64,000 bases of DNA from CAVQCT01 sp964520865 (GTDB lineage: Bacteria; Zixibacteria; MSB-5A5; GN15; FEB-12), in NCBI GenBank assembly GCA_964520865.1, contig CAZFOY010000006.1, positions 29,426 to 93,425 on the forward strand. Direction: 5' to 3'. The position numbers and the translations under genes are program-made. Below are positions 16,517 through 25,736 of this stretch, in pieces. The notes below the pieces were generated by a model. It worked only from the letters and a program-made list of their open reading frames with translations. It did no database searches and had not been told where the DNA came from. Position 1 is the stretch's first letter. Every line of letters begins with the position of its first letter.

Positions 16517-18034
16517 TTACGGCGTGAACCAACCTGGCAGTGATGCCGGGTTGATAGCGAAGACGGCAAGGCCAAGCAGGAACATCATGCCGGTGATCAG
16601 CACAATACCTATCAGATTCAAGACAATTCCTGCTTTTACCATGTCACCCATCGTGACCTCGCCGGAGCCGAAAACAATTGCATTCGGCGGAGTTGCCACC
16701 GGCATCATGAATGCACACGACGCTGACAATGTCGCCGGGATCATCAACAACAACGGGTTCAACTTGATCGCAATCGCGAGGGAGGCAAGCAGCGGCAGGA
16801 CGATCTGCGTGGTGGCGGTGTTTGAAGTCAGTTCGGTCAGAAATGTCATCACCGTGCTTATACCCAGTACCTGAAACGGGGGAGAGACCGAACCAAGGCC
16901 GGTCATTCCGTGCGCGACCCAGATAGAAAGACCGGATTCTTTGAATCCGGCCGCAAGTGCAAAACCACCGCCGAACAGCAGGACGATCCCCCAGTGCAAT
17001 TTGGCGGCCGTTTCCCAGTTCATGATACATCCCTTTTCCGAACGCGAAGGAATGATAAACAGGAGGAGTGCAACTGCGATGGCCACGGTGCCGTCGTCGA
17101 TAAAGCCCGGCACGGGCATCAGACCGGCCCACCCCGGCAGGGTAAATGCTCCCATCGTGATGTCGAGACGTGTCAGCCAGAGGAGCGCCAGCAGACCGGA
17201 AATAAGAAGCACGATCCTTTCTTCGTAGCTAATCTTTCCGAGTTTGCGATACTCCGCTCTGAGCATCTCAGCTTGAAGCGGTTCTGAACGACCGGGCATG
17301 AAGATTGTGACGAGAACGGCCCAGGCAAGAAGCAGAAAGAGGACCGAGAGCGGCAATCCGAAGGTAAGCCAGGACGCGAAGGTGATATCGGGAGCGTTCG
17401 GAAAGTTAATCGCGAAGATTCTCACCAGTGCAAGATTGGGAGGCGTTCCGATCAATGTCGCCATTCCGCCAATTGATGCTGAGTACGCGATGCCCAGAAG
17501 CAGCGTCACGGCAAATTTGCTAACTCTTTCGCCCGGGTCCGATTCACGAAACTGGAGGATGACAGAAAGCGCTATTGGAACCATCATCATCGCCGTCGCC
17601 GTGTTGGAAATCCACATAGAAAGAAAGGCAGTTGCCAACATGAAACTCAGTACGATCCGTTTCGGACCGGTCCCGATCAATCGCACCGTCCACAGAGCTA
17701 CCCGACGGTGCAGATTCCATCGCTGCATCGCGAGAGCGACGATGAATCCGCCGATGAAAAGAAAGATTACATCGTTGAAATAGGCCCCGGCGACAGTCTT
17801 GCCTTTCATTATTCCGAGAAGGGGAAACAGCGGAACGGGGAGAAGCGCAGTCGCAGGAATCGGAATCGCTTCGGTCACCCACCAGATCGCCATAAGGACA
17901 GCAACGGCGGCGGTTCTGGTGACCGCCGGATTGGCCGGGTCGAGGTTTCCGAATAACAGAAGGATCAGGGCCGCCAACGGTCCGAGCCATAGACCGATGA
18001 TCTGTTTAAGATTTCTGCCTCCGAAATGACTCAT
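16517..18034 (-). CDS. DASS/SLC13-family sodium-coupled anion symporter
   Basis: The 505-residue integral membrane protein has about eleven or twelve hydrophobic segments. Two SNT motifs, WISNTATAMMM in the first half and LTSNTATTQIVLP in the second, are the sodium- and carboxylate-binding signatures of divalent-anion:sodium symporters (CitT/INDY family). The conserved MPVATPPNAIVF near the C-terminus also fits. Substrates are typically succinate, malate, citrate or sulfate; which one cannot be decided here. It would sit in the inner membrane. It is convergent with the S9 peptidase, with about 100 bp between them. Confidence 0.9.
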   Translation of the reverse strand: MSHFGGRNLKQIIGLWLGPLAALILLLFGNLDPANPAVTRTAAVAVLMAIWWVTEAIPIPATALLPVPLFPLLGIMKGKTVAGAYFNDVIFLFIGGFIVALAMQRWNLHRRVALWTVRLIGTGPKRIVLSFMLATAFLSMWISNTATAMMMVPIALSVILQFRESDPGERVSKFAVTLLLGIAYSASIGGMATLIGTPPNLALVRIFAINFPNAPDITFASWLTFGLPLSVLFLLLAWAVLVTIFMPGRSEPLQAEMLRAEYRKLGKISYEERIVLLISGLLALLWLTRLDITMGAFTLPGWAGLMPVPGFIDDGTVAIAVALLLFIIPSRSEKGCIMNWETAAKLHWGIVLLFGGGFALAAGFKESGLSIWVAHGMTGLGSVSPPFQVLGISTVMTFLTELTSNTATTQIVLPLLASLAIAIKLNPLLLMIPATLSASCAFMMPVATPPNAIVFGSGEVTMGDMVKAGIVLNLIGIVLITGMMFLLGLAVFAINPASLPGWFTP

Positions 18035-18276
18035 GATTGCACCTGTCTCCCGATCGTCCTGCTATCTCGATGGTATTGCGGGATTCGTCTCAAGTCAAAC
18101 TTAAACTCTGAGCATACTTACGGGATATCAGAAGCGGAATTGGAGAGTTTCGTGTTTTCTCAATGCTCCCCAGAGGGAAGCTTCAGTATCGATCGGGATC
18201 GTCCTTGCGGGTGCGCAAGATACTGAATATATTTACTGTGATACCCTGTGACAAATAGATCTGGAGGAAGAGTACG

Positions 18277-18747
18277 ATGCATGTTGAAGTCGTGACAAAG
18301 CCTGCATTCTCCGTGGTCGGGATCGAAGGACGCGGGCCGGCGAACAAAGGACCGGAATGGATCAAGCCGCTGTGGGAGACAGCAGTACCGCGCCTCGGTG
18401 AGATTCGTGACCTGATTCAGGATCGCGGCTGGGGTCTGATGTCGGGCGTCGACGAGTTCCTGGGAAATTGGGGCAAGGACGAGGGAAGATATATCGCCGG
18501 ATGGGAATTGAAGCCTGAAGCCAAGGCGCCCGAAGGCTGGTCGGTCTGGGATGTTCCGGCGGCTACCTATGCGACGATTGAATGCAAAATGGCAACCTAC
18601 GGCGAATCATGGAAGTATATGCACGAGAAGTATCTGCCGGGTTCGGAGTATGTAAGGGACGGTGCAGCGCACGAATACTATCCCCCGGAATTCCGCGACA
18701 TTGCTACTGACAGCTTCTATTTGTACTTTCGTGTGACCAAGAAGTAA
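18277..18747 (+). CDS. GyrI-like / AraC effector-binding-domain protein
   Basis: A 156-residue single-domain protein matching the GyrI-like small-molecule-binding fold (the C-terminal domain of Rob/BmrR-type regulators). The N-terminal strand MHVEVVTKPAFSVVGIEGRG, the WDVPAATYATIEC strand and the C-terminal FYLYFRVTKK are characteristic, and there is no DNA-binding domain. Free-standing members bind or hydrolyse lipophilic compounds. The start has a good ribosome site (GGAGGAAGAG). It appears monocistronic, and its ligand is unknown. Confidence 0.8.
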   Translation: MHVEVVTKPAFSVVGIEGRGPANKGPEWIKPLWETAVPRLGEIRDLIQDRGWGLMSGVDEFLGNWGKDEGRYIAGWELKPEAKAPEGWSVWDVPAATYATIECKMATYGESWKYMHEKYLPGSEYVRDGAAHEYYPPEFRDIATDSFYLYFRVTKK

Positions 18748-18778
18748 CCTGCGGAGCAGATCGCGGCCGGGCCACCGG

Positions 18779-19246
18779 TCACAGCTCGGCTTCAAGCTGT
18801 TCTATATCATTCTGCAGGGTCGCTTTCTGATTTGGTTCTTCCACCTTCTCAGCAAGTCCCCGTGCGGAGTCAAGGTGCCGGCGTGCCCTCTGAGGATTGC
18901 CGGCCACTTTCTCTGCGCGCGCAAGCGCTTCGTATCCGTAAGCTTCGTGAAACGGACCTGCCTGCTTGCCGAATTTGAGCGCAAGCTCGGCGTATCTCAT
19001 CGCCTCCGGAGCGTTGCCAAGGATAGCGTAGACACGAGAAATCTGCCAGTTTCCACCGAAGAGGTTGTTGGGGGCGCACTCCGGACGTTGAGTCCAATGC
19101 CAGAGCGAAGTCATGCTCAGCAGGATCATCTCCTGGGCATCTTCGGACGTCAACTTATCCCTGTCCATAAATTCCCACGTTCTGTTGAAGCAGGCGATCG
19201 AAAAGTGTTTATGGGCGGACTGCAAATCAAAGGTTGGTTCTGTCAT
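18779..19246 (-). CDS. Small TPR-like helical protein
   Basis: This 155-residue all-helical product contains two or three tetratricopeptide-like hairpins (for example ISRVYAILGNAPEAMRYAEL and YGYEALARAEKVAGNPQRAR). A Trp-rich N-terminal segment (MTSLWHWTQRPEC) recurs in a family of uncharacterised bacterial proteins. No signal peptide is present, so it is cytoplasmic. The ribosome site is GGGAGAA. It is convergent with the GyrI-like gene, 31 bp away. The specific function is unknown; protein-protein contact is the usual role of such folds. Confidence 0.65.
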   Translation of the reverse strand: MTEPTFDLQSAHKHFSIACFNRTWEFMDRDKLTSEDAQEMILLSMTSLWHWTQRPECAPNNLFGGNWQISRVYAILGNAPEAMRYAELALKFGKQAGPFHEAYGYEALARAEKVAGNPQRARRHLDSARGLAEKVEEPNQKATLQNDIEQLEAEL

Positions 19247-19740
19247 GACAATTCTCCCACGTCAATCCGGGTGAGGGTAGTACAATTCCACCTTCAATAT
19301 ATTTGCACTCATTATAGAAGGCAAGCGGCGCCCGAGTAAAGGGGTAAAAGTGGCTTTCAGAAGTCATTATTATCTATTTTAGTCGCTTTTCGGGTTTTTT
19401 GAGCTCGGATTTCACGTTTATTTCATGTTAGTTCGCGAACTTATGCGTGGCAATGTTGTATTGTATATTAGCAAGAGCGCCTGTTCCGTTCGGGAATATT
19501 GTACATATCACCCCCGGTGCTCCAACGCCGATCCGAGACCGCTTCGGTAAGGCACAAGAATTTCACGACCGCAGCATAAAGGCATATCAAGCCGCCCCAC
19601 CGTTAACTGAGAACCGGCAGCTGTAGCCGGCAGACTTCAGATCATAATAAGACAGCGCGAGATCGATTCGCACGAGTCGATGCCGCACGTTCAACTCCAA
19701 ATCTCGTGCCGATTCCGATATCAGCACGGTCGGGGATACT
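19247..19740. other. 494-bp intergenic region, no gene seen
   Basis: No coding frame is supported. CCGGC and GCCGG (about 19614-19631) form a small hairpin in the distal part, but I do not recognise a riboswitch. The region should hold the promoter of the glycosyltransferase gene and that of the divergent TPR-like gene. Confidence 0.5.
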
Positions 19741-20952
19741 ATGAATAGCAGCACCATCAACTTCTATGATCTTGCCATTCTGCGCGAGGTCATCCCGTTT
19801 CTTCGTCTTCGTCTGCGCATCATTCTACAACACTTGTCCGGACAATCCGGCCGTCGTTTCGACAACATCCTGATCGTCGCACCCTGTATCCTGGGGGATT
19901 GCCTTTCCTGTCTTCCCGCAATCGAAGAGCATTTTCGAAGATCCCGCAAGCCCTATGATATCATCGTGTCGCCGGATTTTCGGTCCCTGGCGGAGCACCT
20001 TAGAGGAGTTCGTCGCGTGTTCGTTGCGAGCAGCTCATATAATCGGGCGACCGAGCGACGGGCCGGTAACGCGGCGGACATGCCGAATGAGTATGATCTG
20101 ATAATAGTTCTGCGGCTGAGTCCCGGAGCGTTCAAGCTGATCAGGCCGGTCAAATGCAGGAGACTGATCAGCAGTGATGCGTCGCTGCTCAAATATATCT
20201 TCAGAGTGGCCCGAAATAGTCTGACCGGTCGACCGGTGGCACAGGCTCGTGAGATTATGTTCGATACCCTGAAGCTTTCGGATCCCTTGATTGACGGTCG
20301 CCTCCCATCGCCATTCGAACTGCCCGAGGATGTGGTCGATGGTCCCGCACAATCTCGTGCTGACGCGGGAAGCGGTCGAACGATATTGATTCATCCCGGA
20401 TCAGGTTGGCAGGTGAAATTGTGGAGCGATGAGAGGTGGGTGGAGTTGCTTAAGATGATTCACTCACTTGACCAGTGCAGGTTTGTTTTTGTGGGGAGGG
20501 GTGACGATGAGTCTGCAGCATTCGAGCGAATTCAGCGCAGACTTGATTTCAGGGTATACTCGTTGATCAACGATCTGAACTTGTGGGAACTTTTCCTGCT
20601 CATGAAGAGATCCGACGGCTTCATTGGAATCGACAGCGGTCCGAGGAACCTGGCTCACTACGCCGGCCTTCGGAGCGTTACTCTGCTCAACCCGGCCGCC
20701 GTGAACAACTTCATGCCACTGGATAAACGTGACGTAATCGTAGAGAGACAGAACCGCTTCCCGGCGAACGTCGTAAACACGAAACGGGGGGCATGTCTCT
20801 CGGATATCACCGCCGAGGAGGTATTCGAGGCCTACAAGCAGATTCGAAAGCATATGTCAACTCCTCACCGAGTGCAAAAGCACAACATTCCCGCCGGACT
20901 CTTCGCATCTCAACTCCCGACTCAAGGAGCGACCAATGTCACATTCGAGTAG
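19741..20952 (+). CDS. Glycosyltransferase family 9 (heptosyltransferase-like)
   Basis: The 403-residue protein has the two Rossmann-like halves of ADP-heptose:LPS heptosyltransferases. ILIVAPCILGDCLSCLPAI in the first corresponds to the usual ILGD...P loop; LIHPGSGWQVKLWSDERW opens the second, and FIGIDSGPRNLAHYAG is the conserved nucleotide-sugar/acceptor motif, where D and SGP match the family's D-SGPxHLA with R replacing the usual M. It acts at the cytoplasmic face of the inner membrane, adding a sugar to LPS core or a related glycan. Its end overlaps the next gene by 17 bp, so the two are co-translated. The donor sugar is not determined. Confidence 0.8.
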   Translation: MNSSTINFYDLAILREVIPFLRLRLRIILQHLSGQSGRRFDNILIVAPCILGDCLSCLPAIEEHFRRSRKPYDIIVSPDFRSLAEHLRGVRRVFVASSSYNRATERRAGNAADMPNEYDLIIVLRLSPGAFKLIRPVKCRRLISSDASLLKYIFRVARNSLTGRPVAQAREIMFDTLKLSDPLIDGRLPSPFELPEDVVDGPAQSRADAGSGRTILIHPGSGWQVKLWSDERWVELLKMIHSLDQCRFVFVGRGDDESAAFERIQRRLDFRVYSLINDLNLWELFLLMKRSDGFIGIDSGPRNLAHYAGLRSVTLLNPAAVNNFMPLDKRDVIVERQNRFPANVVNTKRGACLSDITAEEVFEAYKQIRKHMSTPHRVQKHNIPAGLFASQLPTQGATNVTFE

Positions 20953-22015
20953 ATCTGCATCGGAGGTCGATCAAGCGATTAGTCGCGAGTTCTCTCAAAG
21001 CTCAACCGGCATGGCGTCATGCTGCCGGACGACAGTTATGCTGATCGTCTGTCTCATGACGGTCGCATCGCTTAAGGCAGAGACTGCGGTCCAGAGTGAG
21101 CGGGCTCACCGGATAGCTTTGTTGATCTGGCAGAGTCAGTTCACCGCGGCAATCGACAGCTGTCAGAGTCTGGTCAGGCAGGAGTCATTCAATCCGCTCG
21201 GTTATTGCCTGCTGGGGATAACCTTTCATTCGATCAACAGTCAGTATCGCACCGACCGATACGCCGACTCGGTAATGTGGAATCTCGATACGGCAATCGC
21301 GCTGGCCGATCAAAGAGTGAAAGCGGAGGGGAAGCAGAAAGGTCTTCTGTTCGTTCTTGGGTCTGCCTACGGATACCGGGCTCTGGAACAGTCGGCCTAC
21401 GGCCACTGGTGGGCGGCCTTTAAAGACGGACACCGCAGTTGCTCAGATCTCGAAGCAGCGTATCGTCTCGATACTTCTCTTACGGAAGCGCTTCTCGGTA
21501 TCGGTGATTATCACTACTGGAAGTCGGCAAAGTCGAAGGCGGTTACGTGGCTTCCGTTCGTGAAAGACAGGCGGAAGGACGGGATCGGGGAGATCCGCCA
21601 GGTGTTGCACGCGGAATCGGGAGCCGAGCTGAATGCGGCGAAATCCTTGATGCCGATCTACCTGAACGAAGCACAATATGCGCGAGTAATCAAGCTCGTG
21701 GATTCACTCAATTTATCAGGTTATTGCGATCCGAGTTGTCTGTTGCAGAAAGTTAAGGCCGAGATCGGATTGGAAAGTTGGGATACGGCCGCTCTGACGC
21801 TGGAGGAGCTATACAGGGCATGGGAAAATTCTCCGTTTTTCGACAGTTGCGGCGCCTGTGAAGCCGAGTTTCTCAAGGCAAAGATCCTGGAGGCGAAAGG
21901 AATGACCAACGCTGCGGACTCATGCCTGGAAGACATTCTGGCCAAGAAAGATTCCTGTACGACGAACGGCTACTTCAGACAGACGGCTTCGGACGCACAG
22001 GCCATGCTACATTGA
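20936..22015 (+). CDS. Exported TPR-like repeat protein
   Basis: A 359-residue protein with helical repeats throughout (SVMWNLDTAIALADQRVKA, LDTSLTEALLGIGDYHYWK, LLQKVKAEIGLESWDTAALT). The chosen ATG at 20936 has AAGGAG 6 bases upstream and leaves a 25-residue polar lead before the hydrophobic signal segment (about residues 29-48). An internal ATG (21011) would give a more ordinary signal peptide but lacks a ribosome site. GIGDYHYWKS and WLPFVKDRRKDG are motifs shared by uncharacterised periplasmic TPR proteins. It overlaps the GT9 gene and is probably in the same operon, so a role near envelope glycan assembly is possible but unproven. Confidence 0.7.
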   Translation: MSHSSRSASEVDQAISREFSQSSTGMASCCRTTVMLIVCLMTVASLKAETAVQSERAHRIALLIWQSQFTAAIDSCQSLVRQESFNPLGYCLLGITFHSINSQYRTDRYADSVMWNLDTAIALADQRVKAEGKQKGLLFVLGSAYGYRALEQSAYGHWWAAFKDGHRSCSDLEAAYRLDTSLTEALLGIGDYHYWKSAKSKAVTWLPFVKDRRKDGIGEIRQVLHAESGAELNAAKSLMPIYLNEAQYARVIKLVDSLNLSGYCDPSCLLQKVKAEIGLESWDTAALTLEELYRAWENSPFFDSCGACEAEFLKAKILEAKGMTNAADSCLEDILAKKDSCTTNGYFRQTASDAQAMLH

Positions 22016-22034
22016 CGTGAAGCTGGCTTGATTT

Positions 22035-22724
22035 CTACTTAAATTCGAGGATGACCAGCCATCGCAGCAGGTCAGGGAACGAGTGGTAGGTTAACCGTGA
22101 GCAGTGATTATCGAACACAGTCCGTAATTCGGATTCATCGGGGAAATTCTTGATCACGCTGAATTGAGAACCGTCGGGCAGGGTACGCAGGCTGATCCGG
22201 TTGCCGTAGTCATCGTAATGACACTCTTCGTTTTGGAAATACTCACTGCAAAGCATGTCGAGAAAAACCGCGGTCGAGCCGGGGGCCATTGCCTTAGTGA
22301 CGGCCGCCATGAATGTATGAATCTTCTGTTTCGGTACATGCGACAACCAGTCTGCCGCGAACAATAAGCTATAGTTTCGGCCGACTCCTTCCGGATTGTA
22401 GGCATCGCCGTTTAACAGGGTTACGTTTGTATATTTGGAGAGTTTGTCGCGGGCAATCTCTAACGCGACCCTGCTTTGATCGAAAGCATCCACCAACGCG
22501 GCCCGCTTAGCAAGGACCTGTGTCCAGTTCCCCGTTCCGCATGCGACTTCGAGAACTCGTGCTCCCCGTATGACCGGGGCAAGCAGTTCGATTATCGGGC
22601 TGAGCGCCGCCTCCAATTGGGCGTTCGACGTATAGCTCATATACTGGTCGTGCCAGGGCGCCCGCGCTTCGTAGTAGCGGTTCATTTGCTCGATCAGATC
22701 ATCGGAAGGTTGTCCGGAATTCAT
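22035..22724 (-). CDS. Class I SAM-dependent methyltransferase
   Basis: A 229-residue protein from an ATG at 22724. The SAM-binding motif I is VLEVACGTGNWT, followed by an acidic strand end (VDAFDQS) and an LLNGDAYNP motif, the common Rossmann methyltransferase pattern. The open frame continues upstream into asnA, but that extension is a shadow of asnA in another phase, so I cut it at MNSGQPSDD. The acceptor substrate cannot be told. It lies 86 bp downstream of asnA across a terminator and is thus probably a separate or read-through unit. Confidence 0.82.
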   Translation of the reverse strand: MNSGQPSDDLIEQMNRYYEARAPWHDQYMSYTSNAQLEAALSPIIELLAPVIRGARVLEVACGTGNWTQVLAKRAALVDAFDQSRVALEIARDKLSKYTNVTLLNGDAYNPEGVGRNYSLLFAADWLSHVPKQKIHTFMAAVTKAMAPGSTAVFLDMLCSEYFQNEECHYDDYGNRISLRTLPDGSQFSVIKNFPDESELRTVFDNHCSRLTYHSFPDLLRWLVILEFK

Positions 22725-22752
22725 GCTTCGAATGTATCTTTCTGACAAAAGA

Positions 22753-22780
22753 AGGTCAAGACCCCGGCGGGCCTTGACCT
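22753..22780 (-). terminator. Rho-independent terminator after asnA
   Basis: On the minus strand AGGTCAAG and CTTGACCT (22773-22780 pairing with 22753-22760) form an 8-bp stem around a GC-rich loop, followed by TTCTTTTG. It lies just past the asnA stop. Confidence 0.65.
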
Positions 22781-22810
22781 CGTCTTTATGCGATTTGCAC
22801 AATCGGCTGA

Positions 22811-23938
22811 CTATTCCAGTACGTGGATATTCTTCTTCGCGCAAATATCCTTGAGCTGTTTCGGCCAAACGGTCACGGTGACCTCGCCCAGATGAGCCGT
22901 GCGCAAGAGATACATATAGGTGCGCGCCTGTCCGATTCCACCGCCGACTGACAGCGGAATTCTGTCGTCGAGAATCGCCTGATGATACGGCAGTTTGAGA
23001 AAGTCGAGCTGCCCGGACATCTCCAGCTGCTGTTTCATCGTGTCCTTCGTAACTCGGATGCCCATTGAGGTCAGTTCGTGACGTCGCTTGGTTACCGGAT
23101 TCCATACGAGGATGTCGCCGTTGAGGCCGTGAGTATCCTTGCCCGTTTCCGATTGGGTTGATGTTACCCAGTCGTCGTAATCGGCCGCGCGCATTTCGTG
23201 GGGATAGCCGTCTTTGAGCACCCAGCCGATTCCGATAATGAATACGGCCGGATATTCCTGCAGGATTTTGGTTTCGCGTTGCTTGCGCGGAAGGTCCGGA
23301 TATTTCGCAAGAAGATCTTCGGCGTGAATGAATGTCAGTTCCTCCGGGAACTCGGGATATCTCGGATCCTTAAGGGCAGGGAACATCTCGCGTGCGTGCA
23401 TGCCGGCCCCGCGAATCACCTTCCATATTTTGCGAACCGTGTCCTTCAGGTATTCCAGATTTCTTTCCTTGTCGGTGATGCGACGTTCCCAGTCCCATTG
23501 ATCGACATACGAGCTGTGATCATGATCGAGGAAGTAATCCTTGCGAACGGCACGCATATCGGTACAGACGCCCTGGCCGTTCTGGCATTCGAACTGAGCC
23601 AGAGCCATTCTTTTCCATTTGGTGGCAGCTTGCACCACCTGGGCGGTCAGACGCGGATCTATGCCGAGTCCGCAGGGGAATTCCACCGGTGTTCGTGATC
23701 CGTCGCGATCCAGATAATCGTTGACTCCGGAGTCTCGGTCGACGATCAACGGTACCTGGACCATGCTGAGATTCAGCTCTTTGCACAGATTGTCTTCGAT
23801 ATACCGCTTGATCGCATATAGCGCTTTCTGGGTGTCCAGGCGATTCAGAAGCGGAGAGTAGCCGGTTGGCAGTATCTTCTCTACTTCTTCGTAGGTGCTA
23901 ATACCTGGTCCGGCCAGATCTGCTTGCTTTGTAGACAT
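22811..23938 (-). CDS. asnA: Aspartate-ammonia ligase (asparagine synthetase A)
   Basis: A 375-residue protein matching AsnA over its length. AsnA makes asparagine from aspartate, ammonia and ATP (giving AMP and PPi) with a class II aminoacyl-tRNA-synthetase fold. Visible family motifs include VQVPLIVDRDSGVNDYLDRD, VEFPCGLGIDPRLTAQVVQA, DHSSYVDQWDWER, and the class II motif-3-like SVGGGIGQARTYMYLL near the end. The ribosome site precedes MSTKQADLAG. It is cytoplasmic and uses ammonia rather than glutamine. The terminator follows it, with a methyltransferase beyond. Confidence 0.93.
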   Translation of the reverse strand: MSTKQADLAGPGISTYEEVEKILPTGYSPLLNRLDTQKALYAIKRYIEDNLCKELNLSMVQVPLIVDRDSGVNDYLDRDGSRTPVEFPCGLGIDPRLTAQVVQAATKWKRMALAQFECQNGQGVCTDMRAVRKDYFLDHDHSSYVDQWDWERRITDKERNLEYLKDTVRKIWKVIRGAGMHAREMFPALKDPRYPEFPEELTFIHAEDLLAKYPDLPRKQRETKILQEYPAVFIIGIGWVLKDGYPHEMRAADYDDWVTSTQSETGKDTHGLNGDILVWNPVTKRRHELTSMGIRVTKDTMKQQLEMSGQLDFLKLPYHQAILDDRIPLSVGGGIGQARTYMYLLRTAHLGEVTVTVWPKQLKDICAKKNIHVLE

Positions 23939-24047
23939 GTTGATTATTTCTCCTTACGCTAAAGTGTCGTACTATTCAGAACTGTAGCCCACCCGGAACG
24001 CAGAGTACTGCTTTACGAGACGTTGATGTCTATCCCGGATGTGTCAT

Positions 24048-24755
24048 TCAACCAATCTGGGTTCCTTCATCTACCCCGACCGATTCGTCAGCGACCCACA
24101 TGTTGTCGTCCGAGATCCACGAGTGTCTGCCGAAATTCCGCTTGAGATTGAAGAATTCCTCGACCGTTCCCGGTTCTCTTGGCCATAGGCTGTTAAGCAG
24201 TGTGATTGCTGCCCCGATGTCGATTACTTTGAAATTCCCCGATCCCGCCTCACCCGAATCGGGATGAATGACCAGATAGTGAAACCCCGCCGATTTGAGA
24301 TCAGTCTTGAGGGTTGACAGCGTACTGCTGGGAGGAACGCCATGTAGAACGAGGACTTTTCGCCTGTCCCAGCATCGAACCGCCGACACAATGCGAACCA
24401 GACGATCAAGCGCCTTATAATACCGCAGCATCGCGCCGACTTTCTCGCCGCATGGATCGCCCGAACCCTTCAGGCAGTCCGGGATGCGATACTCCGTCTT
24501 GAGCTGGTCCATGCAACAGGTAAGACCGCACTCCATGCTGTCGGATACGATTTTCGGGAAGGGGATGGAGTAAGTGTAGTCGACCCCTTCGGACGTGACC
24601 ACTACCGAGTCGTCGTTGAGGATAACATGGGGATCGGTTTGACCGAGTAAGGTCAAAAGATAGACTTGACTGAGCGCGTCCAGCGCGACCTCGCGAACAA
24701 GTTCCTCGGCCGTCAACTTTTCGCCGCTCCACGGTGAGATCCAGGTAGCTGTCAT
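24048..24755 (-). CDS. Hypothetical protein, CGLTCC motif
   Basis: This 235-residue soluble product has no signal peptide, no membrane segment and no family I recognise. It has a cysteine cluster (MECGLTCCMDQLK) around the first third, and a second-half segment that looks like an alpha/beta fold with strands KVLVLHGVP and FHYLVIHPDS. The ribosome site AAAGGTG precedes the ATG. A near-consensus promoter with an inverted repeat in its spacer lies 50-80 bp upstream, so expression is probably regulated. It could be a nucleotide- or metal-binding protein, but nothing in the sequence decides this. Confidence 0.6.
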   Translation of the reverse strand: MTATWISPWSGEKLTAEELVREVALDALSQVYLLTLLGQTDPHVILNDDSVVVTSEGVDYTYSIPFPKIVSDSMECGLTCCMDQLKTEYRIPDCLKGSGDPCGEKVGAMLRYYKALDRLVRIVSAVRCWDRRKVLVLHGVPPSSTLSTLKTDLKSAGFHYLVIHPDSGEAGSGNFKVIDIGAAITLLNSLWPREPGTVEEFFNLKRNFGRHSWISDDNMWVADESVGVDEGTQIG

Positions 24756-24802
24756 TGGCTAATCACCTTTCGCACCTATCCGGTTCCTATCTAACCACAG
24801 AT

Positions 24803-24831
24803 AATATAGATAAATCTGTCTATACTGTCAA
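24803..24831 (-). promoter_or_regulatory. Near-consensus sigma70 promoter with embedded operator-like repeat
   Basis: On the minus strand TTGACA (24826-24831) and TATATT (24803-24808) are spaced by 17 bp, reading toward the gene at 24755. The spacer and -10 contain TATAGA (24805-24810) and TCTATA (24819-24824), perfect inverted arms 8 bp apart. A repressor bound there would block polymerase. The regulator is unknown. Confidence 0.6.
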
Positions 24832-25013
24832 GGCGCAGCGTCACTATTGCGATGGCGAGGCAAGGACATGTCACTAACGCCCCGTAGCCGATCAATCAGG
24901 TCATTTGTTTGTCGAGAAGATTTAGCAGACGTGCGCTCGGGAATTCGGGATCGATTACATCGGATATTCCTGCAAAATTAAGCCAGGTCTTGTATGCTGC
25001 CGCGCTGGACCGT

Positions 25014-25736
25014 CTAATCCTTCACGCAACGGATCGACAGTCCGCCCTTCTTTATGCAGGTTTCGAAGTGTGCTGCTGAGTCTGAATAGACAACACTAAA
25101 CGCCCACGCGGAATCTCCGGTTGCTCTCGTGCTCGTCCAGAAATTACCGGAGAAACCCAAATTACGATTCGGAACTTGTACCCAGGCCCCGCCCGGCAAG
25201 GCAGTGAAGCCGCTCGCATTTGTTGCCCCGGCATTAGGACTCGCCCAATGTTCCGTTCCAACCTCCTTGAGCTTGCCCCCGGCAACGCTGTCCCCGCCGA
25301 GATAGTCTATGAGTTCCTGCCATTCTTGCAGGCTGGGAATATGCCATCCCTTCGGCGCAACCCCACGGGTGTCATCGAGAGCATACCCATTGTAAATTCG
25401 TCCGAAATAGTTGCCGAGAGCCGTGTCGTTGCCGTAATTGCCATATGCCCCGGTGGTCAATAGATCCCACGAAGAGGCGCTCGGATGAGGAATTGGCTCT
25501 CCGCTGCGGTAATGTGTGACCTTGAGATTCTCAGCCATCCAGATCTGATCGCCAATCTTCACAGTCTTATAAACGTTACCGTCGACATCAATCGCCGCGG
25601 CGGGCTGTTCCGACTTGGTCGGACTGTCTCCGCCGCACGAGATCGTCATGAGGGATGTTACTACAAGCAGAGAAAGCAGGATAGAAAGAAACACCAGCCG
25701 AACGCATTTTGAACAATTTGGTTGAATAGTTTGCAT
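25014..25736 (-). CDS. FISUMP-domain lipoprotein
   Basis: 240 residues with a lipoprotein signal (TISCGG, Cys34 the likely lipidated residue). The rest matches the Fibrobacter succinogenes major paralogous (FISUMP) domain: DVDGNVYKTVKIGDQIWMAE at the N-terminus, then PKGWHIPSLQEWQELIDYLGG, SGFTALPGG and NFWTST, ending with SIRCVKD. These domains are surface-exposed in many FCB bacteria and their function is unclear. The ribosome site is GAGGAGGAC. It is monocistronic, with a possible promoter at 25799-25827. Confidence 0.88.
   Translation of the reverse strand: MQTIQPNCSKCVRLVFLSILLSLLVVTSLMTISCGGDSPTKSEQPAAAIDVDGNVYKTVKIGDQIWMAENLKVTHYRSGEPIPHPSASSWDLLTTGAYGNYGNDTALGNYFGRIYNGYALDDTRGVAPKGWHIPSLQEWQELIDYLGGDSVAGGKLKEVGTEHWASPNAGATNASGFTALPGGAWVQVPNRNLGFSGNFWTSTRATGDSAWAFSVVYSDSAAHFETCIKKGGLSIRCVKD

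Noticed and set aside
19614..19631. GEMM-type riboswitch before the GT9 gene
   Set aside because: A CCGGC/GCCGG hairpin is present, but the conserved core bases of the riboswitch are not.
22725..23105. N-terminal extension of the methyltransferase into asnA
   Set aside because: The extension is asnA read out of phase. A proper start lies at 22724.
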